From: HGM04593 sp045646845
Lineage (GTDB): Bacteria > Bacteroidota > Bacteroidia > Bacteroidales > Bacteroidaceae
Assembly: GCA_045646845.1 (NCBI GenBank)
Contig: JAZRLO010000001.1
Location: 124,001-188,000, forward strand
Length of the DNA stretch: 64,000 bases
Reading direction: 5' to 3'
Position 1 is the first letter of the stretch. Each line of letters opens with the position of its first letter. The notes below the pieces were generated by a model. That model had not been told where the DNA came from and did no database searches. It saw only the letters and a list, made by a program, of their open reading frames with translations. The translations under genes and the position numbers were made by a program. Shown piece after piece: positions 9,801-16,980 of the stretch.

Positions 9801-9831
9801 TTTGCCCACAAAGTTAAAATTGTTAATTTTG
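9801..9831 (+). promoter_or_regulatory. Promoter of the rubredoxin gene
   Basis: A -33 box TTTG (9801-9804) and a -7 box TAATTTTG (9824-9831) are separated by exactly 19 bp, matching the Bacteroidales sigma consensus. The rubredoxin start codon lies about 85 bp downstream. Confidence 0.7.
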
Positions 9832-9915
9832 CAGTGCGATGAAAGAGATGGGGTTACTTCCTGTCGCAAGTGAACAAACATTGAATTTTATTGTTTAATA
9901 ATTAAAATACCGATT

Positions 9916-10077
9916 ATGAAAAAGTATATATGTACAGTTTGTCAGTGGGTCTATGACCCTGAGATTGGTGATCCCGAGCAGGGAATTGAACCGGGTGTAG
10001 CATTCGAGAACCTCCCAGATGACTATGTCTGCCCTTTGTGTGGCGTTGGCAAGGATGAGTTTGAGGTAGAGGAGTAA
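9916..10077 (+). CDS. Rubredoxin
   Basis: A 53-residue small iron protein that carries one electron on an Fe(SCys)4 centre. The two Cys pairs are CTVC (residues 6-9) and CPLC (39-42), with the usual aromatic core WVYDP and acidic loop. The length is exactly that of classical rubredoxins. In anaerobes of this group it usually serves rubrerythrin or other oxidative-stress reductases; no partner lies beside it here. A consensus promoter lies upstream and a strong terminator downstream, so it is a single-gene unit. Confidence 0.96.
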   Translation: MKKYICTVCQWVYDPEIGDPEQGIEPGVAFENLPDDYVCPLCGVGKDEFEVEE

Positions 10078-10107
10078 TTGACAACTCAAATATAAAAGAG
10101 GTTTCTG

Positions 10108-10159
10108 TTTGAGATGAACCCCGAAAGTTTTTTGTCTAACTTTCGGGGTTCATCTCAAA
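10108..10159 (+). terminator. Terminator of the rubredoxin gene
   Basis: A perfect 22-bp inverted repeat (10108-10129 with 10138-10159, core GATGAACCCCGAAAG) with a U-rich 8-nt loop. It lies 30 bp after the rubredoxin stop. Confidence 0.8.
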
Positions 10160-10191
10160 ACCGGACTTTGGTAGAAAAGGGGCGCGAAAAG

Positions 10192-10335
10192 ATGTCAACA
10201 TTCTATTGGACATCGACCGATGATGAAGACGGACTTGCGTGGGGTTCTGATTTCTCTGATGATAGCTGGCCCCCCGGTTCCGGATATGATAAGAAGCAGA
10301 TAAATCATACAATACGTGCTGTATGTAGATTCTGA
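10192..10335 (+). pseudogene. Relic of a fibrobacter-major-paralogous-type domain (C-terminal end only)
   Basis: About 47 codons remain open and end in a stop. They read FYWTSTDDEDGLAWGSDF and later NHTIRAVCRF, which match the closing part of the domain: YWTST, then an Ala-Trp strand, then a final S-V-R-P-V type strand. The intact lipoprotein at 45197-46219 has the same end pattern (YWTSTMHSED and IGCSVRPVM). The start, lipobox and the earlier domain motifs (VDLGLSVLWATCNVG, AWGE, WRMPT) are missing, and upstream lies the rubredoxin terminator. This is a gene tail left by deletion, not an expressed gene. Confidence 0.6.
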
Positions 10336-10401
10336 TTTGAAACTGAAAATATTAAGGCAATAATATAGCTGTTGACCTAAAGACAATTAATTTCGCGAAA
10401 C

Positions 10402-10473
10402 TGTCATCCTGAACGGATGTGAAGGATCTAATAACTGCGCAGTGATAGATACTTCGCTACGCTCAGTATGACA
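10402..10473. repeat. REP-like imperfect palindrome
   Basis: The element opens with TGTCATCCTGAACG and closes with CGCTCAGTATGACA. The ends TGTCAT and ATGACA are inverted, and the inner GTGAAGGATCTA and TAGATACTTCGC also pair imperfectly. A half copy (TTGTCATTTTGAACGCAGTG) occurs at 40268-40301 next to the other accessory island. Elements of this wording are dispersed in Bacteroidetes genomes. Confidence 0.6.
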
Positions 10474-10502
10474 AAGCACGCGGGGTAACTGCTATATTGT
10501 TA

Positions 10503-10547
10503 CTAAATTAAAGATGGTTCTGCTAAGCAGAACCATCTTTAATTTAG
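10503..10547. terminator. Perfect 22-bp hairpin, possible terminator
   Basis: 10503-10524 and 10526-10547 are perfect reverse complements (core AAGATGGTTCTGCT) around a single base. No U-run follows, so termination is uncertain. It does not belong to any intact gene now and may be left over from the erased upstream gene. Confidence 0.45.
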
Positions 10548-10659
10548 TGGAAATAAGAAATATTTCTTAGAAACAGAAATATCAATTTTCATTGTGATAT
10601 GCACCTTTGCACAGCGACAAAAAGCTAAAGAGTTGTTTGCTGCTACAGTGAAAGAGCCA

Positions 10660-10711
10660 TTTCTATTATATTCCTGATTCCTTTACCGGGTAATTCCTTC
10701 CCATTCTGGGC
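10660..10711 (-). pseudogene. Decayed copy of the ygiQ 3' end
   Basis: On the minus strand the frame reads RMGRNYPVKESGI-stop; the intact ygiQ ends RMGRNDLVKKLGI-stop. By eye the nucleotides 10660-10711 match 14341-14392 at roughly 40 of 52 positions in the same orientation, including bases beyond the stop codon. The fragment has no upstream gene body. It marks one edge of the accessory strip whose other edge is the real ygiQ end. Confidence 0.6.
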
Positions 10712-10784
10712 CGCGGCTCTCCTTTACTCCCTTTCCCCCTGGAGCTTACAAGGCTTGTAAAGAGCCTACAAGGCTTGTAAACTC

Positions 10785-10815
10785 ATTGATGCAACAGCAA
10801 TCACACATAACTTTG
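10785..10815 (+). promoter_or_regulatory. Promoter of the DUF6717-like gene
   Basis: ATTG (10785-10788), a 19-bp spacer and TAACTTTG (10808-10815) fit the Bacteroidales promoter consensus with one mismatch in the -33 box. The ATG at 10847 follows 31 bp later. Confidence 0.6.
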
Positions 10816-10846
10816 CACCATAAGTTGAACATTAAATAAAAAAGTT

Positions 10847-11287
10847 ATGGGAAAATTATCAAACATTATTAAAAATCCGGGTGTAGTAATTCAGTATGTT
10901 CGTGGTTTGATCAGTGCAAGGCGTGACACCAATAACACCTATAATCTTACCTTTGTAAAAGAATCAAATGGTGGATGGTACATCGATTTGCCTAATTGGC
11001 AAGGCTCACATGCAAATCTTGCTATGGTGGCAGGTTCCGATTTGTTGCTCGACCATATCCACAGAGAAAACAACAAAGTAGAAGTTGAGGTTGTTAAATC
11101 GGACATTCCGTTGGATGATATGGACGGATATTTTGTTTGTGAGCAGTTTGAGATGTCAATGTTCGGGGGAGCGACATATAATGTCTGTGGATTGGAGGGC
11201 TTTGACAGGCCAATTTGGATTTGCCCTGTAACACTCTTCGTGCTTGGAGAATATCCTGAATATATATATATTCGCCAAACAAAATAA
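10847..11287 (+). CDS. Uncharacterised protein, DUF6717-like
   Basis: A 146-residue soluble protein without signal peptide or membrane segment. The pattern WYIDLPNW at residues 45-52, the following Leu-x-MVAG motif and the late PVTLFVLGEYPEYIYI recall the small DUF6717 family; I make this match from memory of the pattern, not from a search. Function is unknown. It starts the AT-rich accessory strip and has its own promoter. The next gene starts 10 bp after its stop, so the two are probably co-transcribed and may act together. Confidence 0.65.
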   Translation: MGKLSNIIKNPGVVIQYVRGLISARRDTNNTYNLTFVKESNGGWYIDLPNWQGSHANLAMVAGSDLLLDHIHRENNKVEVEVVKSDIPLDDMDGYFVCEQFEMSMFGGATYNVCGLEGFDRPIWICPVTLFVLGEYPEYIYIRQTK

Positions 11288-11297
11288 AACTGCAGCT

Positions 11298-12293
11298 ATG
11301 ATTTTGAATTGTGGAGTTCCATTTGGAGTAAGCAAGTTGCCATACCAACCTGCTATAGATGAGATATTGTATGTCGAGGGTAATCACACCATTAAAATAG
11401 AAAGGTGGAAGGTTGAGTATTACAAAGAGCTCATCAATAATTCATTAAGAGGTCCTGAGCAATATGCGGAGGGTTATTTCTCTCTTATCATCGATATGTT
11501 GAATAACCCATCTTTATGGACCGGCTTTACTACAGGGCAGCAGCAGGCAATGAGAGCAGAAATGATTGATAGCTTCGATTTCGCAAGTTGTTCACTTTCT
11601 CGAAGAAAGATTCTTCCTTCTTTATTCGTATATCATTCAAAGGTCGGGGATTACAAATACAGGTTCCAACAATTTGTTATTGGCAAAAATGGGTTGTTGC
11701 AGACTTTGGACGATGTTCTTGCTTATATGGATTTTAATGATAAGTCTTATGGAATAGATTTTGAGTTGCAATCCAATTTCCCGAGCGAAAGAGATGGCAT
11801 TGTTGAGCAAATGCAGAATTGTGCCCAGAAATTGCTTGAAATAGGAATGGATAGAAATGAAATTATCGAAAACTTATTCAAAAGCAAGCCAATGCAAAAG
11901 ATGAAAGTTTTAAGAAGCGGTGATATCTTATTGCAAGGAACAGAATATGGAGAAGCAAAGATAAATCTACCGCCATTGGATAAAGCCATCTATTTATTGT
12001 TTCTGCGCCATCCCGAAGGAATCAATTTCAGCTATCTGCCCGATTATAGGGAGGAACTGATGGGGATATACAGTAAACTTATGAAATATCGCACAACTGA
12101 TTCTATGTTGAAGAGTGTCGAGGATGTCACAGACCCTACCAAGAATTCCATCAATGAAAAATGTGCGCGCATCCGTCGTGCTTTTGTCGATGCCATGGGT
12201 AGTTATCTGGCTATCTCATATTATATTACAGGAAACAGAGGTGAGGCAAAGAAGATTGTTCTGGACAGACGTTATGTCAGTTGGGAAACCTAA
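11298..12293 (+). CDS. Uncharacterised Bacteroidales protein with a possible C-terminal winged-helix domain
   Basis: The 331-residue protein starts at the ATG at 11298, just after the preceding stop; a frame extension to 11244 would overlap the previous gene and is less likely. No signal peptide or membrane segment is seen. The last 100 residues contain PPLDKAIYLLFLRHPEGI, a segment with EELMGIYSKL, and INEKCARIRRAF. This conserved block looks like a small helix-turn-helix or winged-helix fold with a KCxRIRxAF recognition-type helix. The N-terminal 220 residues are not recognised. A sensory or regulatory role is possible but unproven. Base composition is lower in GC than the flanking core genes. 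Confidence 0.75.
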   Translation: MILNCGVPFGVSKLPYQPAIDEILYVEGNHTIKIERWKVEYYKELINNSLRGPEQYAEGYFSLIIDMLNNPSLWTGFTTGQQQAMRAEMIDSFDFASCSLSRRKILPSLFVYHSKVGDYKYRFQQFVIGKNGLLQTLDDVLAYMDFNDKSYGIDFELQSNFPSERDGIVEQMQNCAQKLLEIGMDRNEIIENLFKSKPMQKMKVLRSGDILLQGTEYGEAKINLPPLDKAIYLLFLRHPEGINFSYLPDYREELMGIYSKLMKYRTTDSMLKSVEDVTDPTKNSINEKCARIRRAFVDAMGSYLAISYYITGNRGEAKKIVLDRRYVSWET

Positions 12294-12361
12294 TTTAATG
12301 GGACACTAGTGAAGGAATATATAAAATAATTCCAGAAGCAAGCATTTTTCTTGCAAATCAA

Positions 12362-12580
12362 ATGTGGTTAGGAAAAGAGCAATACGGAGTTACTCCTGGC
12401 ACTGTTGTTATAGAGCCAACTCGTATGCTGTTTAAAAAATTAGGAATAACATTGGGCTTTCTTGATTACAGAGTAACGAAGTTGCTCGCTTCTAATGGTG
12501 TACTATACTATATGGGAGCGACTGAGCCACCGCTCTGTAAACAGGCTCAAATATTGACAATAGAACTTAATAATACATAG
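12362..12580 (+). CDS. Short hypothetical protein, possibly a gene remnant
   Basis: 72 codons from the ATG at 12362. The same frame is open upstream to about 12297 (reading EGIYKIIPEASIFLANQ) without a better start, so this may be the tail of a larger gene whose front was lost. The product has no signal peptide; it contains VTPGTVVIEPTRMLFKKLGI and is unlike anything I recognise. It ends 7 bp before the next gene, which fits either an operon member or a read-through relic. Confidence 0.4.
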   Translation: MWLGKEQYGVTPGTVVIEPTRMLFKKLGITLGFLDYRVTKLLASNGVLYYMGATEPPLCKQAQILTIELNNT

Positions 12581-12587
12581 AAAGATT

Positions 12588-12959
12588 ATGAAAAAAAATA
12601 TAATATTGTTAAGCTTGCTATTATTTCTCTGTTGCAGCACTTTAATGGCAGAGGATTTCGTTCCCAAGCGTGCCTGCATTGAAAAAAATGGGCAAAAGAT
12701 TGAAGTTAAAGACCTCGGTGGATTACCTGCTTTTAATGCAGACTATTACCATAATGAAGATATTGTTAAAATAAGTAGTTCGGCAGGACATCTTACACTA
12801 AAAAAGGGAACTTTTTTTTATAGTTGTAGAGGTATGCGCAACGGATTACTAATAACAGCAACTGCATATGTTAGTAATGGTGAAATTGAGAAAATCGTTT
12901 ACGAAGAATACGATAAATCCAGAAATATAACAGTAACTATAAATTACTTTAAGAAATAA
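12588..12959 (+). CDS. Small exported protein of unknown function
   Basis: The 123-residue product begins with a clear signal peptide (MKKNIILLSLLLFLCC, cleavage near STLMAED). The mature part of about 100 residues is beta-rich, with one Cys and many Lys/Glu, and ends VTINYFKK. If the Cys at residue 15 or 16 were lipidated it would be a lipoprotein, but the following residues do not favour that. It sits in the accessory strip between short genes of unknown function. Confidence 0.6.
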   Translation: MKKNIILLSLLLFLCCSTLMAEDFVPKRACIEKNGQKIEVKDLGGLPAFNADYYHNEDIVKISSSAGHLTLKKGTFFYSCRGMRNGLLITATAYVSNGEIEKIVYEEYDKSRNITVTINYFKK

Positions 12960-12982
12960 CACAACTTAAAAAAGGAGATTTT

Positions 12983-13312
12983 ATGGGATTTTTATCAAAT
13001 ATGGGTGCAATACAAAAAATTAATGCACTGCTAAAATCAGTAGAAATAAAAATTGCATCAATTCAGAATGAAGCAGAAGTACTTCATCCTAATGTAGATA
13101 AAATCAAAGCAGAAGCACAAATTATATGCATACTTATGGAGGAAGTTTGTGAAATAGCAGATTCTACAGGGGGCTATGTTAGTTCCATTTCGTTTTTTTT
13201 CTTCGGTGAACGTGTGAAGTTAAGAGAAATTTCAATGATACTTGCAGAGTTTGTGAAGATGTGTAATGATTTATATATGGAAAGTTTGAAGGAAAGCCTT
13301 AAATGTTACTAG
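12983..13312 (+). CDS. Small unknown helical protein (MGF family, copy 1)
   Basis: 109 residues, with a ribosome-binding site AAAGGAG eight bases before the ATG. The sequence is largely helical and opens MGFLSNMG. A run of eight T at about 13192-13199 encodes FFFF; such a tract is prone to slippage. The next gene also opens MGF, has similar length, and shares a weak pattern (an IAS-type motif near residue 40 and a hydrophobic helix near the end), so the two may be diverged paralogues. No function is suggested. Confidence 0.5.
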   Translation: MGFLSNMGAIQKINALLKSVEIKIASIQNEAEVLHPNVDKIKAEAQIICILMEEVCEIADSTGGYVSSISFFFFGERVKLREISMILAEFVKMCNDLYMESLKESLKCY

Positions 13313-13335
13313 CATAATTTAAACAGAAAATACTT

Positions 13336-13644
13336 ATGGGATTTTTCAATCGGTTAACGGATTTTGGAGACAGAGAACAAGTCCGTACTTACGCTATGCG
13401 AATTGGTGTTGGCTTAAACCAAATAGCAAGTACAACATCACCTCAAGAGATAAAAGGATTATCTATTGCTATTAAACAAGAAGTTCAAACTATGATGATG
13501 TGGGCATCTAAACTCTCGCAGGAATCCATCAACTGTCTAGATGTAAATGTAAATGGTCGTAGAATGATGTTTCCAGAGTTTTTATATATGCTGTCATCTA
13601 AGTCTGCTGAAATAGTTAACAAGGGAGGATATAGCATTATTTAA
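13336..13644 (+). CDS. Small unknown protein (MGF family, copy 2)
   Basis: 102 residues, opening MGFFNRLTDFGDREQV. No signal peptide is seen. Helical segments hold a Met-rich stretch (VQTMMMWASKL) and a late segment FPEFLYMLSSKSAEIV. It lies 23 bp after the similar gene at 12983 and is probably co-transcribed. The family is not recognised. Confidence 0.5.
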   Translation: MGFFNRLTDFGDREQVRTYAMRIGVGLNQIASTTSPQEIKGLSIAIKQEVQTMMMWASKLSQESINCLDVNVNGRRMMFPEFLYMLSSKSAEIVNKGGYSII

Positions 13645-13664
13645 TATTTTAAATCTCATTATTT

Positions 13665-13769
13665 ATGTTTGCAATCTTTTTTAATATTTTCATCAATGTA
13701 GTGTGCTTCAAAATTAATTGGATATTAGGTGTCCTTTCTTTAGGACTTTGGATTAGACCAACTAGATAA
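13665..13769 (+). CDS. Possible 34-residue hydrophobic peptide
   Basis: An ATG-started frame of 34 codons lies 20 bp after the preceding stop. Most of it is one hydrophobic stretch (FAIFFNIFINVVCF, then WILGVLSLGLWI) ending in RPTR. The pattern could be a single-span membrane peptide, but a frame of this length can arise by chance in AT-rich DNA, and no Shine-Dalgarno site is evident. Confidence 0.2.
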   Translation: MFAIFFNIFINVVCFKINWILGVLSLGLWIRPTR

Positions 13770-13919
13770 CAAATAGACAACAATGTTGTTATCCGAGTTT
13801 CTATAAAGTCCAAAAGACATTTGGAAGAAAACATTTATCAAGTACACTTGCGAAAACATCACTCAATGAAGATGGATTAAAATAACCATTATAGGAATCC
13901 TATCAATCATCTTGGTAGG

Positions 13920-14195
13920 ATTTCTTATACCACAGAATTTGCAAATGCCTGTTGTGGGGCTGGTAGCAATGACTACAACCACGAAACGTTTTGGTACGAG
14001 GGTTAAGGAACTTCCATTGTACACAAGGGGGTTGACATCTTTGCGAAGAAAGGAACGAAGGTAAACTCTGCCTCTTGGGGAATAGTGCTTATTGCTGCAG
14101 AGCGTGGCAAAGGTGGCCAATTCGTCATAACACTTGGTCCAAAATGGAGATTGCATTATTATGCACACTTGGACGAAATAAAGACCAGCCATTTG
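13920..14195 (+). pseudogene. Broken M23-family metallopeptidase
   Basis: One frame reads NDYNHETFWYEG, then a TAA stop at 14004-14006, then GTSIVHKGVDIFAKKGTKV and further on GPKWRLHYYAHLDEIKTS. This is the LytM/M23 zinc-peptidase pattern: the HxxxD zinc motif (HKGVD, from 14022) and the later YYAHLD segment. The frame loses similarity after about 14190, so the final HxH zinc motif is missing, and no start or signal peptide can be found upstream. Stop codon plus truncation make it a pseudogene. It once encoded a cell-wall or peptide-bridge hydrolase domain. Confidence 0.7.
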
Positions 14196-14234
14196 TTACT
14201 ATGCAACCTTGTTACACTCCATATATGTTCCATA

Positions 14235-14341
14235 AGCACCGATAATAGACCTGCAATAGCAATATACTTCCTCAGATTGTGTGCTATAGCCACAAGTCCC
14301 CATTCGACAGCCTCCTTTTCTGCGACCGTTAATGTCGCCAT
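14235..14341 (-). pseudogene. Transposase C-terminal relic
   Basis: On the minus strand the segment reads KEAVEWGLVAIAHNLRKYIAI. The motif EWGLxxIAHNLRK is typical of the end of DDE transposases of the IS1182/IS5 kind. Only the last ~35 codons remain; the body is absent because the ygiQ gene ends 6 bp away. No inverted repeats of an intact element are visible. Confidence 0.55.
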
Positions 14342-14346
14342 ATTTA

Positions 14347-16203
14347 TTATATCCCTAATTTCTTTACTAAGTCATTCCTTCCCATCCTGCGCAGCAGTTG
14401 TGCTATCTGTTTGCGCTCCTCGGGCTTGTACCAGAAGAAGAATTTCCTCTGTGCCTCCTTGTCCTTCATTGAGCGTGCAACATATATGTTCTCTCCCGTT
14501 TCAGGGTTTATACCGGTATAGTACATTTCTGTTGCCATTGTCATTGGTGTTGGGGTAAAATCCTGCACCTGCTCCAGGTGGAAATTCAGCTGCTTTGTCT
14601 CTGCTGCAAGCTCGGCCATCGCCTCAACCGTGCTGCCTGGGTGGCTGCTTATGAAGTACGGAATAATCTGCTGCTTCAGGTTGTATTTGCTGTTTATGCG
14701 GTCGAATATATGCTTGAAGTCGTGGAACTGCTTGAACGACGGCTTGCGCATCAGCTTCAGCACGGCATCGCTCGTATGCTCCGGAGCAACCTTCAGACGG
14801 CCGCTGACGTGATTACGTATCAGTTCCTCGGTATATCTGTCACTCGCGTCGTCGAGCCGCTTGTCGCCCGTTCTGTGGAGTAACATGTCATATCTCACGC
14901 CGCTGCCGATGAAACTCTTCTTTATGCAAGGCAGTGCATCCACCTTCTTGTAGAGTTCAAGCAGTGCGCTGTGGTCGATGTTCAGGTTCGGGCAGATTTT
15001 CGGCTGTATGCAAGAGGGCCGCGAGCACTTCGCGCAGAGTTCGCTTCTCTTTCCCTTCATCATGTACATGTTTGCAGACGGGCCTCCAAGGTCGCTGAGG
15101 TAGCCCTTGAAATCCTCCATCTTGGCAATCTCATTGATTTCGCGCAGAATGCTCTCCTCGCTGCGGTTCGCAATGAATTTGCCCTGATGGGCCGATATGG
15201 TGCAGAATGCACATCCGCCGAAACATCCGCGGTGGATGTTTACCGAATGCTTTATCATGTCATATGCGGGTATCCTCTTGTCCTTGTACTTCGGGTGAGG
15301 GAGTCTTGTATATGGCAGGTCGAAGCTGTGGTCGAGCTGTTCGGTTGTCATGGTAGGGAAGGGCGGGTTAACTACTATGACGTTCTCGCCGCAACCTTGC
15401 AGCAGGCGTCTGGCATTTACCCGGTTCGACTCCTTCTCTATCGCAAGGAAATTGGCAGCCTGTTTCTCTTTGCTTATGAGACACTCTTCGTGCGGAGCAA
15501 GCACTCTATCATTCTCCATGTCTATGGTCACTTCATTCCTGCGTGCCATATATCCGGTCTGGCGCGTAGTGCGGCTAATCTCTCTTGCCTCCTCTGCAGT
15601 GATGTACTCGGCACCGTTCACGGCAAGCCTCTCTTTCATGGCATTTGCCATTGCTATGATGGGCTGTTCGCCCATGCCATATACAAGAACATCGGCCTTG
15701 CTGTCAGCAAGGATACTTTTCTTGAGGCCGTCCTGCCAGTAGTCGTAATGGGTAAAGCGGCGCATTGATGCCTCTATGCCTCCTATTATCACGGCCGAGT
15801 CGGGGTAGATGCTCTTGAGTGCCGTGGAATATACCGTTGTGGCATATTCGGGGCGCATGCTGTGCTTGCCGTTGGGCGAGTAGGCATCTTCGCTCCTGAA
15901 CCGCTTTGCGGCAGTGTATTTGTTGACCATGGAGTCCATGCAGCCGGCAGAGATTCCGAAGAAGAGCCTCGGACGGCCCATCTTCCTGAAGTCGCGCAGG
16001 TCGTCCTGCCAGTTGGGTTGCGGCACAATGGCAACCCTAAGGCCTTCGGCCTCCAGTATGCGGCCAATCACCGCTGCACCGAAAGAGGGGTGGTCAACGT
16101 AAGCGTCACCGCTGAATATGACCACGTCGAGTTCGTCCCAACCGCGCATTTCAGCCTCCTTGCGCGTTGTGGGAAGCCAGTCTGTAACCCTTCTGTTATT
16201 CAT
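14347..16203 (-). CDS. ygiQ: YgiQ-family radical SAM protein
   Basis: The 618-residue protein has the YgiQ N-terminal domain (DVVIFSGDAYVDHPSFG). The radical-SAM cluster motif CFGGCAFC follows HRG at about residues 320-330 and binds a 4Fe-4S centre for S-adenosylmethionine cleavage. The C-terminal third holds VAPEHTSDAVL and IPYFISSHPG, as in the UPF0313 group. The reaction is not known. The start MNNRRVTDW at 16203 overlaps the stop of the upstream gene by 8 bp; a frame extension to 16245 lies inside that gene and is unlikely. It is the last gene of the porW-porX-tsaE operon. Its 3' end is partly duplicated at 10660-10711. Confidence 0.93.
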   Translation of the reverse strand: MNNRRVTDWLPTTRKEAEMRGWDELDVVIFSGDAYVDHPSFGAAVIGRILEAEGLRVAIVPQPNWQDDLRDFRKMGRPRLFFGISAGCMDSMVNKYTAAKRFRSEDAYSPNGKHSMRPEYATTVYSTALKSIYPDSAVIIGGIEASMRRFTHYDYWQDGLKKSILADSKADVLVYGMGEQPIIAMANAMKERLAVNGAEYITAEEAREISRTTRQTGYMARRNEVTIDMENDRVLAPHEECLISKEKQAANFLAIEKESNRVNARRLLQGCGENVIVVNPPFPTMTTEQLDHSFDLPYTRLPHPKYKDKRIPAYDMIKHSVNIHRGCFGGCAFCTISAHQGKFIANRSEESILREINEIAKMEDFKGYLSDLGGPSANMYMMKGKRSELCAKCSRPSCIQPKICPNLNIDHSALLELYKKVDALPCIKKSFIGSGVRYDMLLHRTGDKRLDDASDRYTEELIRNHVSGRLKVAPEHTSDAVLKLMRKPSFKQFHDFKHIFDRINSKYNLKQQIIPYFISSHPGSTVEAMAELAAETKQLNFHLEQVQDFTPTPMTMATEMYYTGINPETGENIYVARSMKDKEAQRKFFFWYKPEERKQIAQLLRRMGRNDLVKKLGI

Positions 16204-16522
16204 CTCCAGCTTCAGTTGAACTTTCCGATACCAGCTGGTCTGCAAGCCATCTTTTATAGCATCTTACAAGGTTGTTGAGCCCGAATGCCTTCATGTCCTC
16301 GTGGTACAGCACAAGGCAAAGCTCGAGCAACTCTTTAGAGGCCATGGCCTGTGATGCTATGAGCGAGCGTACCGTCAGGCGCAGTTTGTTGAGTGAATCC
16401 TCATCTATTATACCTGCGCTGTTGGCAATCCTGTCCAGTAATGAATACTTGTCGATTATCTGCAATTGTGTTTCGGTAATCTCAATGGTTCTTGTTCCCG
16501 ATGCGTTTGCGTTTATTTTCAT
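16196..16522 (-). CDS. Conserved small protein of unknown function
   Basis: 108 residues, mostly helical, with no signal peptide. It opens MKINANASGTRTIEIT; the body has repeated Leu-rich helices (ELLELCLVLYHEDM, LNNLVRCYKRWLADQL). I do not recognise a family. It lies 22 bp after tsaE and overlaps ygiQ by 8 bp, so it is translated with the operon. Confidence 0.7.
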   Translation of the reverse strand: MKINANASGTRTIEITETQLQIIDKYSLLDRIANSAGIIDEDSLNKLRLTVRSLIASQAMASKELLELCLVLYHEDMKAFGLNNLVRCYKRWLADQLVSESSTEAGDE

Positions 16523-16544
16523 ATCATTCGTGTTTGTTCTTTCA

Positions 16545-16967
16545 TTAGTCTATTGCAATGCGTACTTTGCGCCTGCCGTCACTCTCTTCGTTTATATCAA
16601 CTCTGATGCAATCCTCGGGGAGCAGCTCCTCAACAAGTTCGGGCCACTCCATGAAGCAGTACGCATCTCCGTAAAGATACTCTTCGTATCCCATGTTGTA
16701 AACCTCCTCCAACGACTTTATACGGTAAAAGTCGAAGTGGTATATGGTTTCTCCGTTCCTTGCCCCGTATTCGTTCACAATGGCGAAAGTAGGGGAGTTT
16801 ACGGCATCTTCCACACCCAACTCTTTGCATATGCTCTTTATGAGCGTTGTCTTGCCGCTGCCCATTTTGCCGTAAAAGGCAAAAAGTAGTCCTTTGTCCA
16901 TGTGCTTGACGAACTCTTTTGCTGCACGCGGATAATCCTCGATTCCGTTTATTGTAATCTCTATCAT
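16545..16967 (-). CDS. tsaE: tRNA threonylcarbamoyladenosine biosynthesis ATPase TsaE
   Basis: 140 residues, the usual TsaE length. The Walker A motif is GKMGSGKTTLI (about residues 33-43), with the family motifs SPTF, HFDFYR and EWPELVEE. TsaE hydrolyses ATP to reset the TsaB-TsaD complex that places t6A on position 37 of ANN-decoding tRNAs. It starts 13 bp after porX in the same operon; tsaB and tsaD are elsewhere. Confidence 0.95.
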   Translation of the reverse strand: MIEITINGIEDYPRAAKEFVKHMDKGLLFAFYGKMGSGKTTLIKSICKELGVEDAVNSPTFAIVNEYGARNGETIYHFDFYRIKSLEEVYNMGYEEYLYGDAYCFMEWPELVEELLPEDCIRVDINEESDGRRKVRIAID

Positions 16968-16980
16968 CGTTAGCCTGTTT

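Larger units (their letters stand above)
10336..10846. other. Gene-free stretch of 511 bp with repeats and relics
   Basis: No coding gene is supported. It holds a REP-like palindrome (10402-10473), a 22-bp perfect hairpin (10503-10547), a decayed copy of the ygiQ 3' end (10660-10711), a 14-bp direct repeat TACAAGGCTTGTAA at 10747 and 10767, and the promoter of the next gene. Confidence 0.7.

Noticed and set aside
10114..10335. A 73-codon protein from the ATG at 10114
   Set aside because: The first 15 codons are the rubredoxin terminator hairpin; only the tail from about 10192 resembles a protein domain, so it is listed as a relic.
13649..13834. Minus-strand frame of 61 codons
   Set aside because: No start signal, no motif, and AT-rich sequence where chance frames are common.
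14085..14558. A 157-codon frame as an intact gene
   Set aside because: Its first part is the middle of the M23 relic, its last part is antisense to ygiQ, and it begins at a GTG inside the peptidase domain.
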